Positions 16,930 through 26,117 of a stretch of DNA of 64,000 bases are shown here, piece by piece. The DNA comes from Burkholderia sp. Bp9143 (lineage in GTDB: Bacteria; Pseudomonadota; Gammaproteobacteria; Burkholderiales; Burkholderiaceae). Under the pieces are notes generated by a model. That model searched no databases, was not told where the DNA came from, and was given only the letters and a program-made list of their open reading frames with translations. Made by a program: the position numbers and the translations under genes. The stretch is from the NCBI RefSeq assembly GCF_003853645.1, contig NZ_QTPO01000040.1, forward strand, positions 1 to 64,000, in the 5' to 3' direction. The first letter of the stretch is position 1. Each line of letters starts with the position of its first letter.

Positions 16930-18729
16930 TCAGCCCTTCAGCCAGGCTTCCCGGGCCTTGTGCGCGGCGGCCGGCTTCGCGGCAGCCGTGAGCCGGTAAC
17001 GCGCAACCTCCGGCCCGTCCAGCTTCAGTTTCGCGGTTCGCAACTCGTCGCGGCGGAATGCGTGCACCTCGACCTTGTCGCCCGGCCGGTAGCGCGCGAG
17101 CAGCGTGTCGAGGTTCGTGCCGGTGACGCGCAGCCCGTCGAGCGCGATCAGCGTGTCGCCGGCCGACAGCCCCGCGCGATGCGCGCCGCCACCTTCGTAG
17201 ACCGCCGCCAGCGAGCAGTCCGCACCGCCGCGCAGGCGCGCGCCGATCGTCGGCTTCGCGGCCGCGCCAGCTGCGACCTCGGGCGCGAGCGTCACGCCGA
17301 ACGGCGCGAGCAGTTCGGCGAGCGGCAGGTCGCGCGTGCCATGCACGGCGTCGGCGAACAGCCGGCCGAGCGCGACGCCCGTCGCTTCCTCGATCAGCGT
17401 TTCGATCTCGTTTTCCTCGACACCCGCCTGCTTGCCGCGATAGAACTCGCGGCCGTAGCGTTGCCACAGCAGACGCATCACGTCGTCGAGCGACTTGCGG
17501 TTGCGCGTCTGCGCGCGAATCGCGAGATCGAACGCGAGCGCGACGAGCGAACCCTTCGTGTAGTAGCTGACGATCGCGTTGGTCGCGTTCTCGTCCTGGC
17601 GGTAGTACTTGATCCACGCGTCGAACGAGCTTTCCGCGACGCTCTGCTTCAGGCGCCCCGTGCCGCGCAGCACGCCGCCGACGGTACGGCCGAGCGCCGC
17701 GAAATATTCGTCCTGCGACATCAGCCCGCTGCGTACGAGCATCAGGTCGTCGTAATAGGACGTGAAGCCCTCGAACAGCCACAGCAGCGACGTGTAGTTT
17801 TCCCGCGCGAGGTCGTAGGGCACGAACGCGGCCGGCTTGATGCGCTTCACGTTCCATGTGTGGAAGTACTCGTGGCTGCAAAGGCCGAGGTACGTGCGAT
17901 AGCCTTCCGTCGTTTCCGACCGGCCCTTCACCGGCAGGTCGGTACGGTTGCAGATCAGCGCGGTCGACGCGCGATGCTCGAGGCCGCCGTAGCCGTCGCT
18001 CACCGCAAGCGTCATGAACACGTAGCGGTCCATCGGCGCCTTCTTCGATTTCGGCTCGAACAGCGCGATCTGCGCTTCACACACGCGCTTCAGGTCGGTG
18101 TGCAGCCGCTCCATGTCGAGCTGCGTCACGCGCCCGGCGATCACGATGTCGTGCGGCACGCCGTGCGCATCGAACGTCGCCAGCGCAAATTCGCCGATCG
18201 TCACCGGATGGTCGGTGAGTTCGTCGTAGTTCGATGCACGATACGCGCCGAACCCGTAGCGCTTGGTGCCGCGCGCCTCGGGCAGCGACGTGCCGACGCG
18301 CCACGTGCCAAACGCCGGACCCGCCGGTTTCGCGATGTCGACCTCGCAGGACGTATCCTCGCGGCCGGCAACGCTCAGGAACACCGCCGTGGCATTGAAG
18401 AAGCCGCCCGATGCGTCGAGATACGCGGAGCGGACTGACAGATCCCACGCGTACACGTCGTAGCGCAGCGTCAGCGTGCCGTTCACCGGCGCGGCCTGCC
18501 AGGTGTTCTTGTCGGTTTTCGCGATCCGCACCTTGCGGCCCGCGTCGTTGAACGCCGCGAGCGTCACGATGTTGCGCGCGAACTCGCGCACAAGGTAGCT
18601 GCCCGGAATCCACACCGGCAGCGAGAAGCGCTGGCCTTCGGGATCGGGATCGGTGACCGTCACCGACACTTCGAACAGGTGCGCGGCAAGATCTTTCGGG
18701 GCAATCGAATAGCGGATCGGCTGGGTCAT
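16930..18729 (-). CDS. M61-family aminopeptidase with PDZ domain
   Basis: A protein of 599 residues. The gluzincin motif HEYFH is at residues 286-290 in LGLCSHEYFHTWNVKRIKP, and the third zinc ligand is the Glu of LWLFEGFTSYYDD. The N-terminal half is the beta-rich M61 domain (YSIAPKDLAAHLFEVSVTV, WIPGSYLVREFARNI). A PDZ domain is seen near residues 490-565 (YEGGGAHRAGLSAGDTLIALDGLRV). Family members act as glycyl aminopeptidases. No signal peptide is evident, so it is probably cytoplasmic. No clear ribosome site precedes the ATG. Confidence 0.92.
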   Translation of the reverse strand: MTQPIRYSIAPKDLAAHLFEVSVTVTDPDPEGQRFSLPVWIPGSYLVREFARNIVTLAAFNDAGRKVRIAKTDKNTWQAAPVNGTLTLRYDVYAWDLSVRSAYLDASGGFFNATAVFLSVAGREDTSCEVDIAKPAGPAFGTWRVGTSLPEARGTKRYGFGAYRASNYDELTDHPVTIGEFALATFDAHGVPHDIVIAGRVTQLDMERLHTDLKRVCEAQIALFEPKSKKAPMDRYVFMTLAVSDGYGGLEHRASTALICNRTDLPVKGRSETTEGYRTYLGLCSHEYFHTWNVKRIKPAAFVPYDLARENYTSLLWLFEGFTSYYDDLMLVRSGLMSQDEYFAALGRTVGGVLRGTGRLKQSVAESSFDAWIKYYRQDENATNAIVSYYTKGSLVALAFDLAIRAQTRNRKSLDDVMRLLWQRYGREFYRGKQAGVEENEIETLIEEATGVALGRLFADAVHGTRDLPLAELLAPFGVTLAPEVAAGAAAKPTIGARLRGGADCSLAAVYEGGGAHRAGLSAGDTLIALDGLRVTGTNLDTLLARYRPGDKVEVHAFRRDELRTAKLKLDGPEVARYRLTAAAKPAAAHKAREAWLKG

Positions 18730-18776
18730 CGTGGCAATCGGTCGGAAATCGAACGGAATACGGCGGCGGAAACAAA

Positions 18777-18809
18777 GAGAGGCGCCGGCAGAGATCGCGG
18801 GCGCCCCTC
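18777..18809 (-). terminator. Candidate terminator after dsbC
   Basis: On the minus strand GAGGGGCGCC pairs with GGCGCCTC, and CTTTGTTT follows. It lies about 35 bases beyond the dsbC stop and before the M61 start. The stem is imperfect. Confidence 0.5.
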
Positions 18810-18844
18810 GCTGGTCGGGCCATGCGGCCCGGCGTGTCGGTTGG

Positions 18845-19573
18845 TTACTTGCTCGACGCGAGCGCCTGGTTCAGCTGGTCGGCCGAGACCGCGCCCGGCA
18901 GGCGACGGCCGTCGGGCAGGAAGATCGTCGGCGTACCGGTGACGTTCATCCCGCGGCCGAGCGCGAGGTTCTTGTCGAGTGCGGTCGTATCGCAGGTGCC
19001 GGCGCCGGTCGGTACGCGATGGTCGAGCATCCAGCCCTCCCAGGTTTTCGCGCGATCGGTCGCGCACCAGATCGCCTTCGACTTCGCGGTCGAATCGGGC
19101 GACAGCACCGGGTACAGGAACGTGTAGACGGTCACATTGTCGACCGACTGCAGCGTCGTCTCGAGCCGCTTGCAGTACGGGCAGTTCGGATCGGAGAACA
19201 CCGCGATCTTGCGTGCGCCGTTGCCCTTGACGACCTTGATTGCGTTGGCGAACGGCAGGCTCGCGAAATCAATCTTGTTGAGGTCGGACAGGCGCGCGTC
19301 GGTCAGGTTCTTGTGCGTCTTGGTGTCGACGAGATCGCCGAGCAGCACGTAGTCGCCGGCTGCATCGCTATAGATGATCTGCGTGCCGAGGTTCACTTCG
19401 TACAGGCCTGCAACCGGCGATTTCGACACGCTCTTGATCGGCGCGTCGCTGCCGAGACGCGCTTGCAGGGTGGCTTTCAGCTTGTCGGTGGTTTGGTCGG
19501 CCTGCGCGGTGCAGCCGAGCGTCGCCATCGTGACGGCCAGCGCCAGCGATGCGATGCGGATCGTTTTTTTCAT
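18845..19573 (-). CDS. dsbC: Thiol:disulfide interchange protein DsbC
   Basis: A periplasmic disulfide isomerase of 242 residues. A signal peptide (MKKTIRIASLALAVTMATLG..AQA) leads to an N-terminal dimerisation domain (to about residue 85). The thioredoxin domain has CPYC at 131-134 and the cis-Pro loop TGTPTIF. A second Cys pair (WCATD...TCDTT) matches DsbC's structural disulfide. Its partner DsbD is not in the window. It is probably transcribed in line with, but separated by a terminator from, the M61 gene. Confidence 0.94.
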   Translation of the reverse strand: MKKTIRIASLALAVTMATLGCTAQADQTTDKLKATLQARLGSDAPIKSVSKSPVAGLYEVNLGTQIIYSDAAGDYVLLGDLVDTKTHKNLTDARLSDLNKIDFASLPFANAIKVVKGNGARKIAVFSDPNCPYCKRLETTLQSVDNVTVYTFLYPVLSPDSTAKSKAIWCATDRAKTWEGWMLDHRVPTGAGTCDTTALDKNLALGRGMNVTGTPTIFLPDGRRLPGAVSADQLNQALASSK

Positions 19574-19663
19574 CCTGTAGTTCCTTCAGCTCAATCGGAG
19601 TGCACGTCACAGTGTACGCCGTAACGGAACCCTGTCCGACAGGCCGAGCGAGCGAAGGTTCGA

Positions 19664-20833
19664 TCAGCCGAGCGCGGCCGACACCAGCCAGCGCTTCACG
19701 AGCGGCTGCGCGCCGACGAACGCCATGCCCGCGTTGCGCACCGCCTTCGCGAACGAGCCCGGCACCGCGAACAGCCGCTGCAGCCCGTCGGTCGCGACCA
19801 TCAGCGCACGGATGTCCTCGCGGCGCGAACGCTCGTAGCGGCGCAGCAGCACCGTATCGCCGAGGTTGCGGAAGCTTTCCTTGTTCGCAATCGCATCAGC
19901 GAGCGCCGCGACGTCGCGCAGCCCGAGGTTCATCCCCTGCCCCGCGAGCGGGTGGATCAGGTGCGCGGCATCGCCGACGAGCGCGACGCGCGGCGCGATC
20001 AGCTTGCCGACGGTCTGCAGCGCGAGCGGGAAACCGGCCGCCGGCGTCACGCATTCGAGCGTCCCGACCTGACCGTGCGACACGCGTTCGACTTCCGCTG
20101 CGAGTTGCGCGGGATCGAGCGCGAGCAGTTGGTCCGCATGCGCGGTGTGCGCGGACCACACGAGCGACACGTGACCGTCCGGCAGCGGCAGCAACGCAAT
20201 AATCTCGCCTTCGTGAAACCACTGATAGGCCGTCTCGCGGTGCGGCAGCGACGCCTTGAAGTTCGCGACGACGCCCGTCTGCCGGTAATCGCGCCGCTCG
20301 ACCTTGGCCCCCATTTGGGAGCGCACCCACGAATGCGCGCCGTCCGCGCCGACCACGAGGTCCGCTTCGAGCACTTGCCCCGACGACAGCGTGAGCACGG
20401 CCGCGTCGGCGCGCACGTCGAAGCCCTGCGCGCGCGCATCGAACCATGTGAGGTTCGGCTGGAACCGCAGCGCGGCGTCGAGCGACGTCTCGATCAGCGA
20501 CGATTCGGCGATCCACGCGAGCTGCGGCACGGAGGCCTGGTACGCGGAGAAATGCAGCTCCGCGTGCGCGTCGCCGTACACGCGCATGTCGTAGACCGGC
20601 GCGAGCCGGCCATGGTCGAGCGCCTGCCAGACCCGCAGCCGCTCCAGCAGTGCCTGCGAGCTGGACGACAGCGCGTAGATGCGCGTGTCGAACGCGAGAT
20701 CGGCGGGGCGCGGCGTGGCCGGCTGGGCGAGCAAGGCGGTCTTGTAGCCGGACTGGGTCAGCGCGAGCGCGGCCGTCTTGCCGACGAGCCCGCCGCCGAC
20801 CACGGCGACGTCGAAGGTGTGGTGGGCAGTCAT
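19664..20833 (-). CDS. UbiH/UbiF-family FAD-dependent hydroxylase
   Basis: A flavoprotein monooxygenase of 389 residues from ATG 20833 (an ATG at 20842 adds three). The FAD-binding VAVVGGGLVGKTAALAL is at the N-terminus, DLVVGADGAHSWVR in the middle and GDAAHLIHPLAGQGMNLGLRD toward the end. This order is diagnostic of the ubiquinone-ring hydroxylases UbiH, UbiF and UbiI/VisC. Which ring carbon it oxidises cannot be read from sequence alone. TATAAT at 20841-20846 on the minus strand abuts the start, so the mRNA could be nearly leaderless. Confidence 0.9.
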   Translation of the reverse strand: MTAHHTFDVAVVGGGLVGKTAALALTQSGYKTALLAQPATPRPADLAFDTRIYALSSSSQALLERLRVWQALDHGRLAPVYDMRVYGDAHAELHFSAYQASVPQLAWIAESSLIETSLDAALRFQPNLTWFDARAQGFDVRADAAVLTLSSGQVLEADLVVGADGAHSWVRSQMGAKVERRDYRQTGVVANFKASLPHRETAYQWFHEGEIIALLPLPDGHVSLVWSAHTAHADQLLALDPAQLAAEVERVSHGQVGTLECVTPAAGFPLALQTVGKLIAPRVALVGDAAHLIHPLAGQGMNLGLRDVAALADAIANKESFRNLGDTVLLRRYERSRREDIRALMVATDGLQRLFAVPGSFAKAVRNAGMAFVGAQPLVKRWLVSAALG

Positions 20834-20977
20834 GGCGGGCATTATAGCTGCGGGGCCAATCCCTTACGCGGCCGGACTTTGCGGGAAATCAGCAGAATCG
20901 CGGACCGGTCCGGCAACGCGGCGGCCCGTCGCATCGGGCGTTCGGGGGGAAGGCCGGAAACCGGGGCGTCGGCACGG

Positions 20978-20983
20978 TACAAT
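20978..20983 (+). promoter_or_regulatory. Candidate -10 box for ychF
   Basis: TACAAT occurs in the 257-bp divergent gap between the hydroxylase and ychF, 107 bases before the ychF start. No -35 element stands out. Confidence 0.35.
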
Positions 20984-21090
20984 AGCGCCTTTGAACGTCG
21001 GCCCGCTGCGCCCCACGCGCCGGCCGTCCCTATTTTCCCGCGCCGCCGTGCCTTGTCCGGCCGCGCCGCTCCACCCGTCCGAAGGATTCC

Positions 21091-22185
21091 ATGAGTCTCA
21101 AATGCGGCATCGTCGGCTTGCCCAACGTCGGCAAGTCCACCCTGTTCAATGCGCTGACCAAGGCCGGCATCGCCGCCGAGAACTACCCGTTCTGCACGAT
21201 CGAGCCGAACGTCGGCATCGTCGAAGTGCCCGACACGCGCCTGAAGGCGCTCGCCGAAATCATCAGCCCCGAGCGCGTCGTGCCGGCCGTCGTCGAATTC
21301 GTCGACATCGCGGGCCTCGTCGCAGGCGCGAGCAAGGGCGAAGGCCTCGGCAACCAGTTCCTCGCGAACATCCGCGAAACCGACGCGATCACGCACGTCG
21401 TGCGCTGCTTCGAGGACGACAACGTCATCCACGTCGCCGGCAAGGTCAGCCCGATCGACGACATCGAAGTGATCAACACCGAACTCGCGCTCGCCGATCT
21501 CGGCACCGTCGAGAAGGCGCTCACGCGCTACTCGAAGGCCGCGAAGTCGGGCAACGACAAGGAAGCGGTGAAGCTCGCCGCGGTGCTCGAGAAGGTGCGC
21601 GCGCACCTCGACCAGGACAAGGCCGTGCGCGGCCTCGATCTGTCGGACGACGAGCAGGCGCTGCTCAAGCCGTTCTGCCTGATCACCGCGAAGCCGGCGA
21701 TGTACGTCGCGAACGTGAAGGACGACGGCTTCGAGAACAACCCGCACCTCGACGCGGTGCGCAAGTACGCGGAAAGTGAGAACTCGCCGGTGGTCGCGGT
21801 GTGCGCGGCGATCGAGGCGGAAATCGCCGATCTCGACGATACGGACAAGGAAGCGTTCCTCGCCGACATGGGCATGGAAGAGCCGGGCCTCGACCGCGTG
21901 ATCCGCGCAGGCTTCAAGCTGCTCGGCCTGCAGACCTACTTCACCGCGGGCGTGAAGGAAGTGCGCGCGTGGACGATCCACATCGGCGACACGGCGCCGC
22001 AAGCGGCCGGCGTGATCCACACCGACTTCGAGCGCGGCTTCATTCGCGCTCAGACGATCGCCTTCGACGACTTTGTCACGTACAAGGGCGAACAGGGCGC
22101 GAAGGAAGCCGGCAAGATGCGCGCGGAAGGGAAGGAATACGTCGTGCACGACGGGGATGTGATGAACTTCCTGTTCAACGTCTGA
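21091..22185 (+). CDS. ychF: Redox-responsive ATPase YchF (Obg-family)
   Basis: A P-loop ATPase of 364 residues. G1 is GLPNVGKSTLFNALT and the switch region is DIAGLVAGASKGEGLGNQFL. The NKxD-type G4 motif is altered (NVKDDG), as is usual for YchF, which prefers ATP. A helical insertion (about 130-200) and a C-terminal TGS domain (residues 280-364, ending EGKEYVVHDGDVMNFLFNV) complete the family layout. It binds ribosomes and affects stress responses in the cytoplasm. Confidence 0.97.
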   Translation: MSLKCGIVGLPNVGKSTLFNALTKAGIAAENYPFCTIEPNVGIVEVPDTRLKALAEIISPERVVPAVVEFVDIAGLVAGASKGEGLGNQFLANIRETDAITHVVRCFEDDNVIHVAGKVSPIDDIEVINTELALADLGTVEKALTRYSKAAKSGNDKEAVKLAAVLEKVRAHLDQDKAVRGLDLSDDEQALLKPFCLITAKPAMYVANVKDDGFENNPHLDAVRKYAESENSPVVAVCAAIEAEIADLDDTDKEAFLADMGMEEPGLDRVIRAGFKLLGLQTYFTAGVKEVRAWTIHIGDTAPQAAGVIHTDFERGFIRAQTIAFDDFVTYKGEQGAKEAGKMRAEGKEYVVHDGDVMNFLFNV

Positions 22186-22253
22186 TACGTGCAATGCCGA
22201 TGCCGTGCGAAACGCGCGGCATCGCGCGATGCGCAGCCAACACGAAAAACAAG

Positions 22254-22283
22254 CGGGCCGATTGGCAAATGCCAATCGGCCCG
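22254..22283. terminator. Bidirectional terminator between ychF and gabP
   Basis: A perfect inverted repeat of 14 bases (22254-22267 with 22270-22283) lies between the convergent genes. It is followed by TTCTT on the plus strand and, read the other way, by TTGTTTTTCG. Confidence 0.85.
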
Positions 22284-22351
22284 TTCTTCATCTCGGGACC
22301 TGCCTGTCAGCCAAAGACGAGCACCATGCCCGCCTTCGGATCGTCACGTCA

Positions 22352-23743
22352 TCACGTCGCCGACACCCGCCGCCCCACGCCCGCCCGCGCATCGCGACCG
22401 CGCTTGTTCAGCCAGGAAGCAAGCAGCACGATCAGCGCGAGTACGGCCGTCGCACCCACTTCCATCCGGTGTTCCTCGCTGACGAACATCACGGTCAACG
22501 TGCCGCAGATGAACAGGATCACCGCCCACGTGAGCCACGGGAACAGCCACATCCGCAGCGTCAGGTCGGCACCGCCCGATTCGAGCGTCTTGCGCATCCG
22601 CAACTGCGAGATCGCGATCACGAGATACACGAGCAGCGCGATCGCGCCCGACGTCGCAAGCAGGAAGCCGAACACCTGTTCCGGCATCAGGTAGTTCGCG
22701 ATCACGGTCAGGAAGCCGAACGCGGTCGACGCGAGCACGGCCGCGCGCGGCGTGCCGGTCGAATCGGTACGGTGCAGGAATGCCGGGGCATCCTTGCGCT
22801 TGGACAGCGAGAACAGCATCCGCGACGCGGTGTACAGCGCCGAATTCAGGCAGCTCGCGACCGACACGAGCACGATCACGTCGATGATCGCCTTCGCGTT
22901 CGGGATGCCGATCAGTTCCATCGCGCGTTGATACGAACCGTGCTTCGGCAGCAGCGGGTCGTTCCACGGCACGATCGCGGCGACGACGAGAATCGAGCCG
23001 AGATAGAACAGCGTGATACGCCAGATCACCGAGTTGGTCGCGCGCACGATCTGGCGTTGCGGGTTGTCCGACTCGGCGGCCGCGATCGTCACGATCTCGG
23101 TACCGAGGAACGAGAACATCGTCGTCAGCATCGCCGCGAGCACCGCGCCGGCACCGTGCGGCATGAAGCCGTCATGCACGAACAGGTTCGACACGCCCGA
23201 CACGGCGGGAGCAGGAATGATGCCGACGATCGCCGCGCCGCCGATGCACAGGAACACAATGATCGCGACGACCTTGATCAGCGCGAACCAGAATTCGAAT
23301 TCGCCGTAGTTCTTGACCGAGAAGAGGTTGGTCACCGTCAGCACCAGCGTGATGCCGAGCGCGAAGACCCAGGTCGCGACGCCGGGGAACCACGCATTCA
23401 GGATGGTCGCGGCCGCGGTCGCCTCGATCGGGATCACGAGCACCCAGAACCACCAGTACAGCCAGCCGATCGAGAAACCGGCCCAGTGGCCGATCGCGCG
23501 ATCGGCATAGGTGGAGAACGAACCGCTGTCCGGATGCGCGACGGCCATCTCGCCGAGCATGCGCATCACCAGCACGACCAGCCCCCCCGCGATCGCATAC
23601 GCGAGGATCGATGCCGGGCCGGCTTCCGCGATGGCGTGGCCGGAGCCGACGAACAGGCCCGCGCCGATCACGCCGGCAATCGACATCATCGTCACGTGCC
23701 GCTGCTTCAGGCCCGTACCGAGGCCGGTGTTGCTTCCACTCAT
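22352..23743 (-). CDS. gabP: GABA permease GabP (amino-acid/polyamine/organocation family)
   Basis: A 12-helix transporter of 463 residues. It is strikingly similar to E. coli GabP over its whole length, for example LKQRHVTMMSIAGVIGAGLFVGS, GSFSTYADRAIGHWAG, WLYWWFWVLVIPIEA, NLFSVKNYGEFEFW, and LNSALYTASRMLFSLSKR. It imports gamma-aminobutyrate with protons. ATG 23743 is preceded by GGAGAGAG. The longer frame upstream has no membrane-protein character. The 470-bp upstream gap carries three dyads that may be regulatory. Confidence 0.92.
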   Translation of the reverse strand: MSGSNTGLGTGLKQRHVTMMSIAGVIGAGLFVGSGHAIAEAGPASILAYAIAGGLVVLVMRMLGEMAVAHPDSGSFSTYADRAIGHWAGFSIGWLYWWFWVLVIPIEATAAATILNAWFPGVATWVFALGITLVLTVTNLFSVKNYGEFEFWFALIKVVAIIVFLCIGGAAIVGIIPAPAVSGVSNLFVHDGFMPHGAGAVLAAMLTTMFSFLGTEIVTIAAAESDNPQRQIVRATNSVIWRITLFYLGSILVVAAIVPWNDPLLPKHGSYQRAMELIGIPNAKAIIDVIVLVSVASCLNSALYTASRMLFSLSKRKDAPAFLHRTDSTGTPRAAVLASTAFGFLTVIANYLMPEQVFGFLLATSGAIALLVYLVIAISQLRMRKTLESGGADLTLRMWLFPWLTWAVILFICGTLTVMFVSEEHRMEVGATAVLALIVLLASWLNKRGRDARAGVGRRVSAT

Positions 23744-23836
23744 CTGTCTCTCTCCAAAAAACGGTTCCGGTATGGCCGGGTATCGCGTGAAGGCAGCACG
23801 AGGGATTGTGGTTCTTGAGCCGGGCCGGATGCAGCA

Positions 23837-24026
23837 CCTGCACGGGTGCAGGCGCGGAGCCGAATCGGGGGCCGTTCCGGAACGGTGCGCGACGCAGTCT
23901 GCGAAGCTGCGGGTGCGATGCGGCGCGCAGGGCGCCGGCGCATCGCGTGCGCCGTTTCCGTCGGCGTCCGTCGGCTGCCTTCGAAGCGATGGAGTGTAAG
24001 CATCAAACGGTTCTTCACTAAGAACC
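23837..24026. promoter_or_regulatory. Dyad-rich upstream region of gabP
   Basis: The 469-bp gap (23744-24212) has no credible gene but three dyads. They are CCTGCAC-GG-GTGCAGG (23837-23852), the perfect 14-bp palindrome CCGTTCCGGAACGG (23872-23885), and GGTTCTT-CACT-AAGAACC (24009-24026) in an AT-rich stretch that may hold the promoter. Regulators are unknown. Confidence 0.4.
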
Positions 24027-24212
24027 AATTGAAGAATTTCGATGGAACCACTTGTTACATCGATGCGAACCGATGCAACGCTTGGTCCGGTTTGGCGTCC
24101 GCTTGCGAGGCGCCGGATCGGGCAATTGATGACGGTGCCTGACCGCCCGGCATCACGGCGGACACATCCCGTCGACGCGGTTCACGTGCCGCGCAGGCGC
24201 TGCGTCGGATGC

Positions 24213-24596
24213 TCAGTTCGCGCCGCCCGGCCCTTCGTCCCGCCATTTGGCCGGCACGATCGCGCGCCATTCTCGCAGAAGCAGTTTTTTCACGGCGTCA
24301 GGATGCGCGGCCGACAGGCGCACCAGCACGATCGGCCAGCCCGCATAGTGGTCGGTCACGTAATACACGTCGGGTTCCGATTCGATCAGCCACGCGCGCT
24401 CATCGGGGCCGACGCCCTTCACGACGAGCGTGTCACCGTCCTCGCGCAGGCGCGCGAGCATCTTACCCTTCACCTTGAGTGCGGGCGTGCCGTACGACGT
24501 GCCCTCCTCGACACCCCGCCATGCCAGCGCGATCTGCCGCACTTCGTCGAATGTCGCGATGCGCCTCCGCCCGTCAGTGATCGACGTCCCGGACAC
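24213..24596 (-). CDS. MmcQ/YjbR-family protein
   Basis: A small protein of 127 residues. TFDEVRQIALAWRGVEEGTSYGTPALKVKGKMLARL is the usual start of YjbR/MmcQ proteins, followed by DERAWLIESEPDVYYVTDHYAGWPIVLVRL. The fold is CyaY-like with a possible DNA-binding role; the true function is unknown. The start is GTG at 24596, with a short variable lead of about 13 residues before the conserved part. It lies between gabP and the MFS gene, all on the minus strand, with no evident functional tie. Confidence 0.88.
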   Translation of the reverse strand: MSGTSITDGRRRIATFDEVRQIALAWRGVEEGTSYGTPALKVKGKMLARLREDGDTLVVKGVGPDERAWLIESEPDVYYVTDHYAGWPIVLVRLSAAHPDAVKKLLLREWRAIVPAKWRDEGPGGAN

Positions 24597-24661
24597 CGTA
24601 GCGGAAATCGTGGATGACGCCTAGCCGCGAGGCGTCTGGCCGTGCGCCCGACGACGCGTGG

Positions 24662-25924
24662 CTAGCGGCCGGCCGCGCGCGTCGCCACCGGCGCGCGGCC
24701 GGTGGTGGCAACGATCGCGAACGCGATCGCATTGGCGGCCGCGCTGGCCAGGATCGGCATGAGATAACCGCCGCCCGCGTCGTAGATGAAACCGGCGGCG
24801 GCCGGCCCGATCAGCGTGCCGAACGCGACGCTCGTGTACAGCACGCCGATGATCGCGCTCACGTTGCGGCCGCCGAAGTAATCCATCACGACGGCGGGAA
24901 GCACGGCGACCCAGCCGCCGTAGAACACGCCGAACACGAGCGCGAACGCGGCCAGCGTCGCGACGCTCCCGGCGCCGGCCCACGCAACGAGCGCGACGGC
25001 CATGCCTGCGAACATCACGAGCAGCGATGCGCGGCGGCCGAAGCGGTCGGCGAGGCCGCCGAGGAAGAAGCGCCCTGCCGTGCTGCCAACGCCGATCGCA
25101 CCGAGCAGCAGCACGGCCGTCGACGGCGCGACGCCATGATCGAGCGCGTACGGCACGAGGTGCACGAACGGCACGAAGACGCCGAACGAGCATACGAGAC
25201 ACGCCGCGTAGAGGCTCGCGAACGGCCGCGACGTGACGGCCTCGCGCACGGTCGCACCAGCCGGTACCGATGCAGCGGCACCGGGCGTCCCGTCGCCCGA
25301 TTGCGTACGCGCCGCATCGCCGTCGGGCAGCAAGCCGCGCCCGCGCGGGTCGTTCTCGATCAGCAGCGACATGCCCGCGCCCACCACCACTGCGAGCGCC
25401 GCGAGCGTGCCATACGCGCCGCGCCAGCCGACGTGCGCGATCAGCGCGGATGCGAGCGGCGGCATCACGAGCGTGCCGACGCCGATCCCCGCGACCGCGA
25501 GCCCTGACGCGAAGCCGCGCCGCCGCACGAACCAGCGCTGCACGGCGCCGACGGCCGGCACATACGCGCAGCCGACGCCGAGGCCGACACCGAGCCCGTA
25601 AGCGACATAGACCTGCAGCAGCGTATGTGCGGCACCGGCCGCTGCGAGACCCGCGGCCGTCAGCAACATGCCGGTGACGGCGAGCCGCCGGGAGCCGAAG
25701 CGATCGGCAAGCGGGCCGCTGACGATGCCAAAGCCGAAATACAGGAAGCCGGCCAGCGAGAACACGAGCGAGATCTGCCCGCGCGATGCGGCGAAATCCC
25801 GCTGCAGCGATTCGACGAACGCGCTGAACGTGTACGCACTGCCGAATCCGACGAACGTGACGGCGAACGCCGCCGCCACTACATACCAGCCGTAGAAGAC
25901 GCGCGATGCGCGCGGGCCGCTCAT
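24662..25924 (-). CDS. MFS transporter (OFA/monocarboxylate-type)
   Basis: A 12-helix major-facilitator protein of 420 residues. The N-terminus FYGWYVVAAAFAVTFVGFGSAYTFSAF and the loop GPLADRFGSRRLAV carry the family A-motif. The second A-like motif is GGLADRFGRRASLLV. This architecture fits oxalate/formate- or monocarboxylate-type exporters and importers; the substrate is not readable. The ribosome site AGAGGAG is good. It is divergent from a LysR regulator gene across 193 bp, so that regulator very likely controls it. Confidence 0.9.
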   Translation of the reverse strand: MSGPRASRVFYGWYVVAAAFAVTFVGFGSAYTFSAFVESLQRDFAASRGQISLVFSLAGFLYFGFGIVSGPLADRFGSRRLAVTGMLLTAAGLAAAGAAHTLLQVYVAYGLGVGLGVGCAYVPAVGAVQRWFVRRRGFASGLAVAGIGVGTLVMPPLASALIAHVGWRGAYGTLAALAVVVGAGMSLLIENDPRGRGLLPDGDAARTQSGDGTPGAAASVPAGATVREAVTSRPFASLYAACLVCSFGVFVPFVHLVPYALDHGVAPSTAVLLLGAIGVGSTAGRFFLGGLADRFGRRASLLVMFAGMAVALVAWAGAGSVATLAAFALVFGVFYGGWVAVLPAVVMDYFGGRNVSAIIGVLYTSVAFGTLIGPAAAGFIYDAGGGYLMPILASAAANAIAFAIVATTGRAPVATRAAGR

Positions 25925-25983
25925 GACGATGCTCCTCTCAGGTTCCGCCAGGCGCCGCGCGGCGCCCGGATTGCCTCATGGAT

Positions 25984-25996
25984 ATAGTTGAACTAT
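25984..25996. promoter_or_regulatory. LysR-type operator candidate (T-N11-A palindrome)
   Basis: ATAGTT-G-AACTAT is a perfect 13-base dyad in the MFS-LysR divergent gap. With flanking bases it fits the T-N11-A LysR consensus (T25983...A25995). It is 59 bases from the MFS start, where a LysR activator or repressor would bind. Confidence 0.6.
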
Positions 25997-26117
25997 GTTG
26001 ATCGCATCGACCGCTGCAAGGCAGCCGTGACGAATGCGATCCAATGCGACAACGGTACTAGCGCGTATGCATTGCCTCAAACGATATTTCGTCGGCCTTT
26101 CGCTTTAGAAAAACTCA

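Noticed and set aside
24609..25507. Long plus-strand frame opposite the MFS transporter
   Set aside because: It is a shadow of a 12-helix transporter gene, Arg/Ala/His-rich and without domains.
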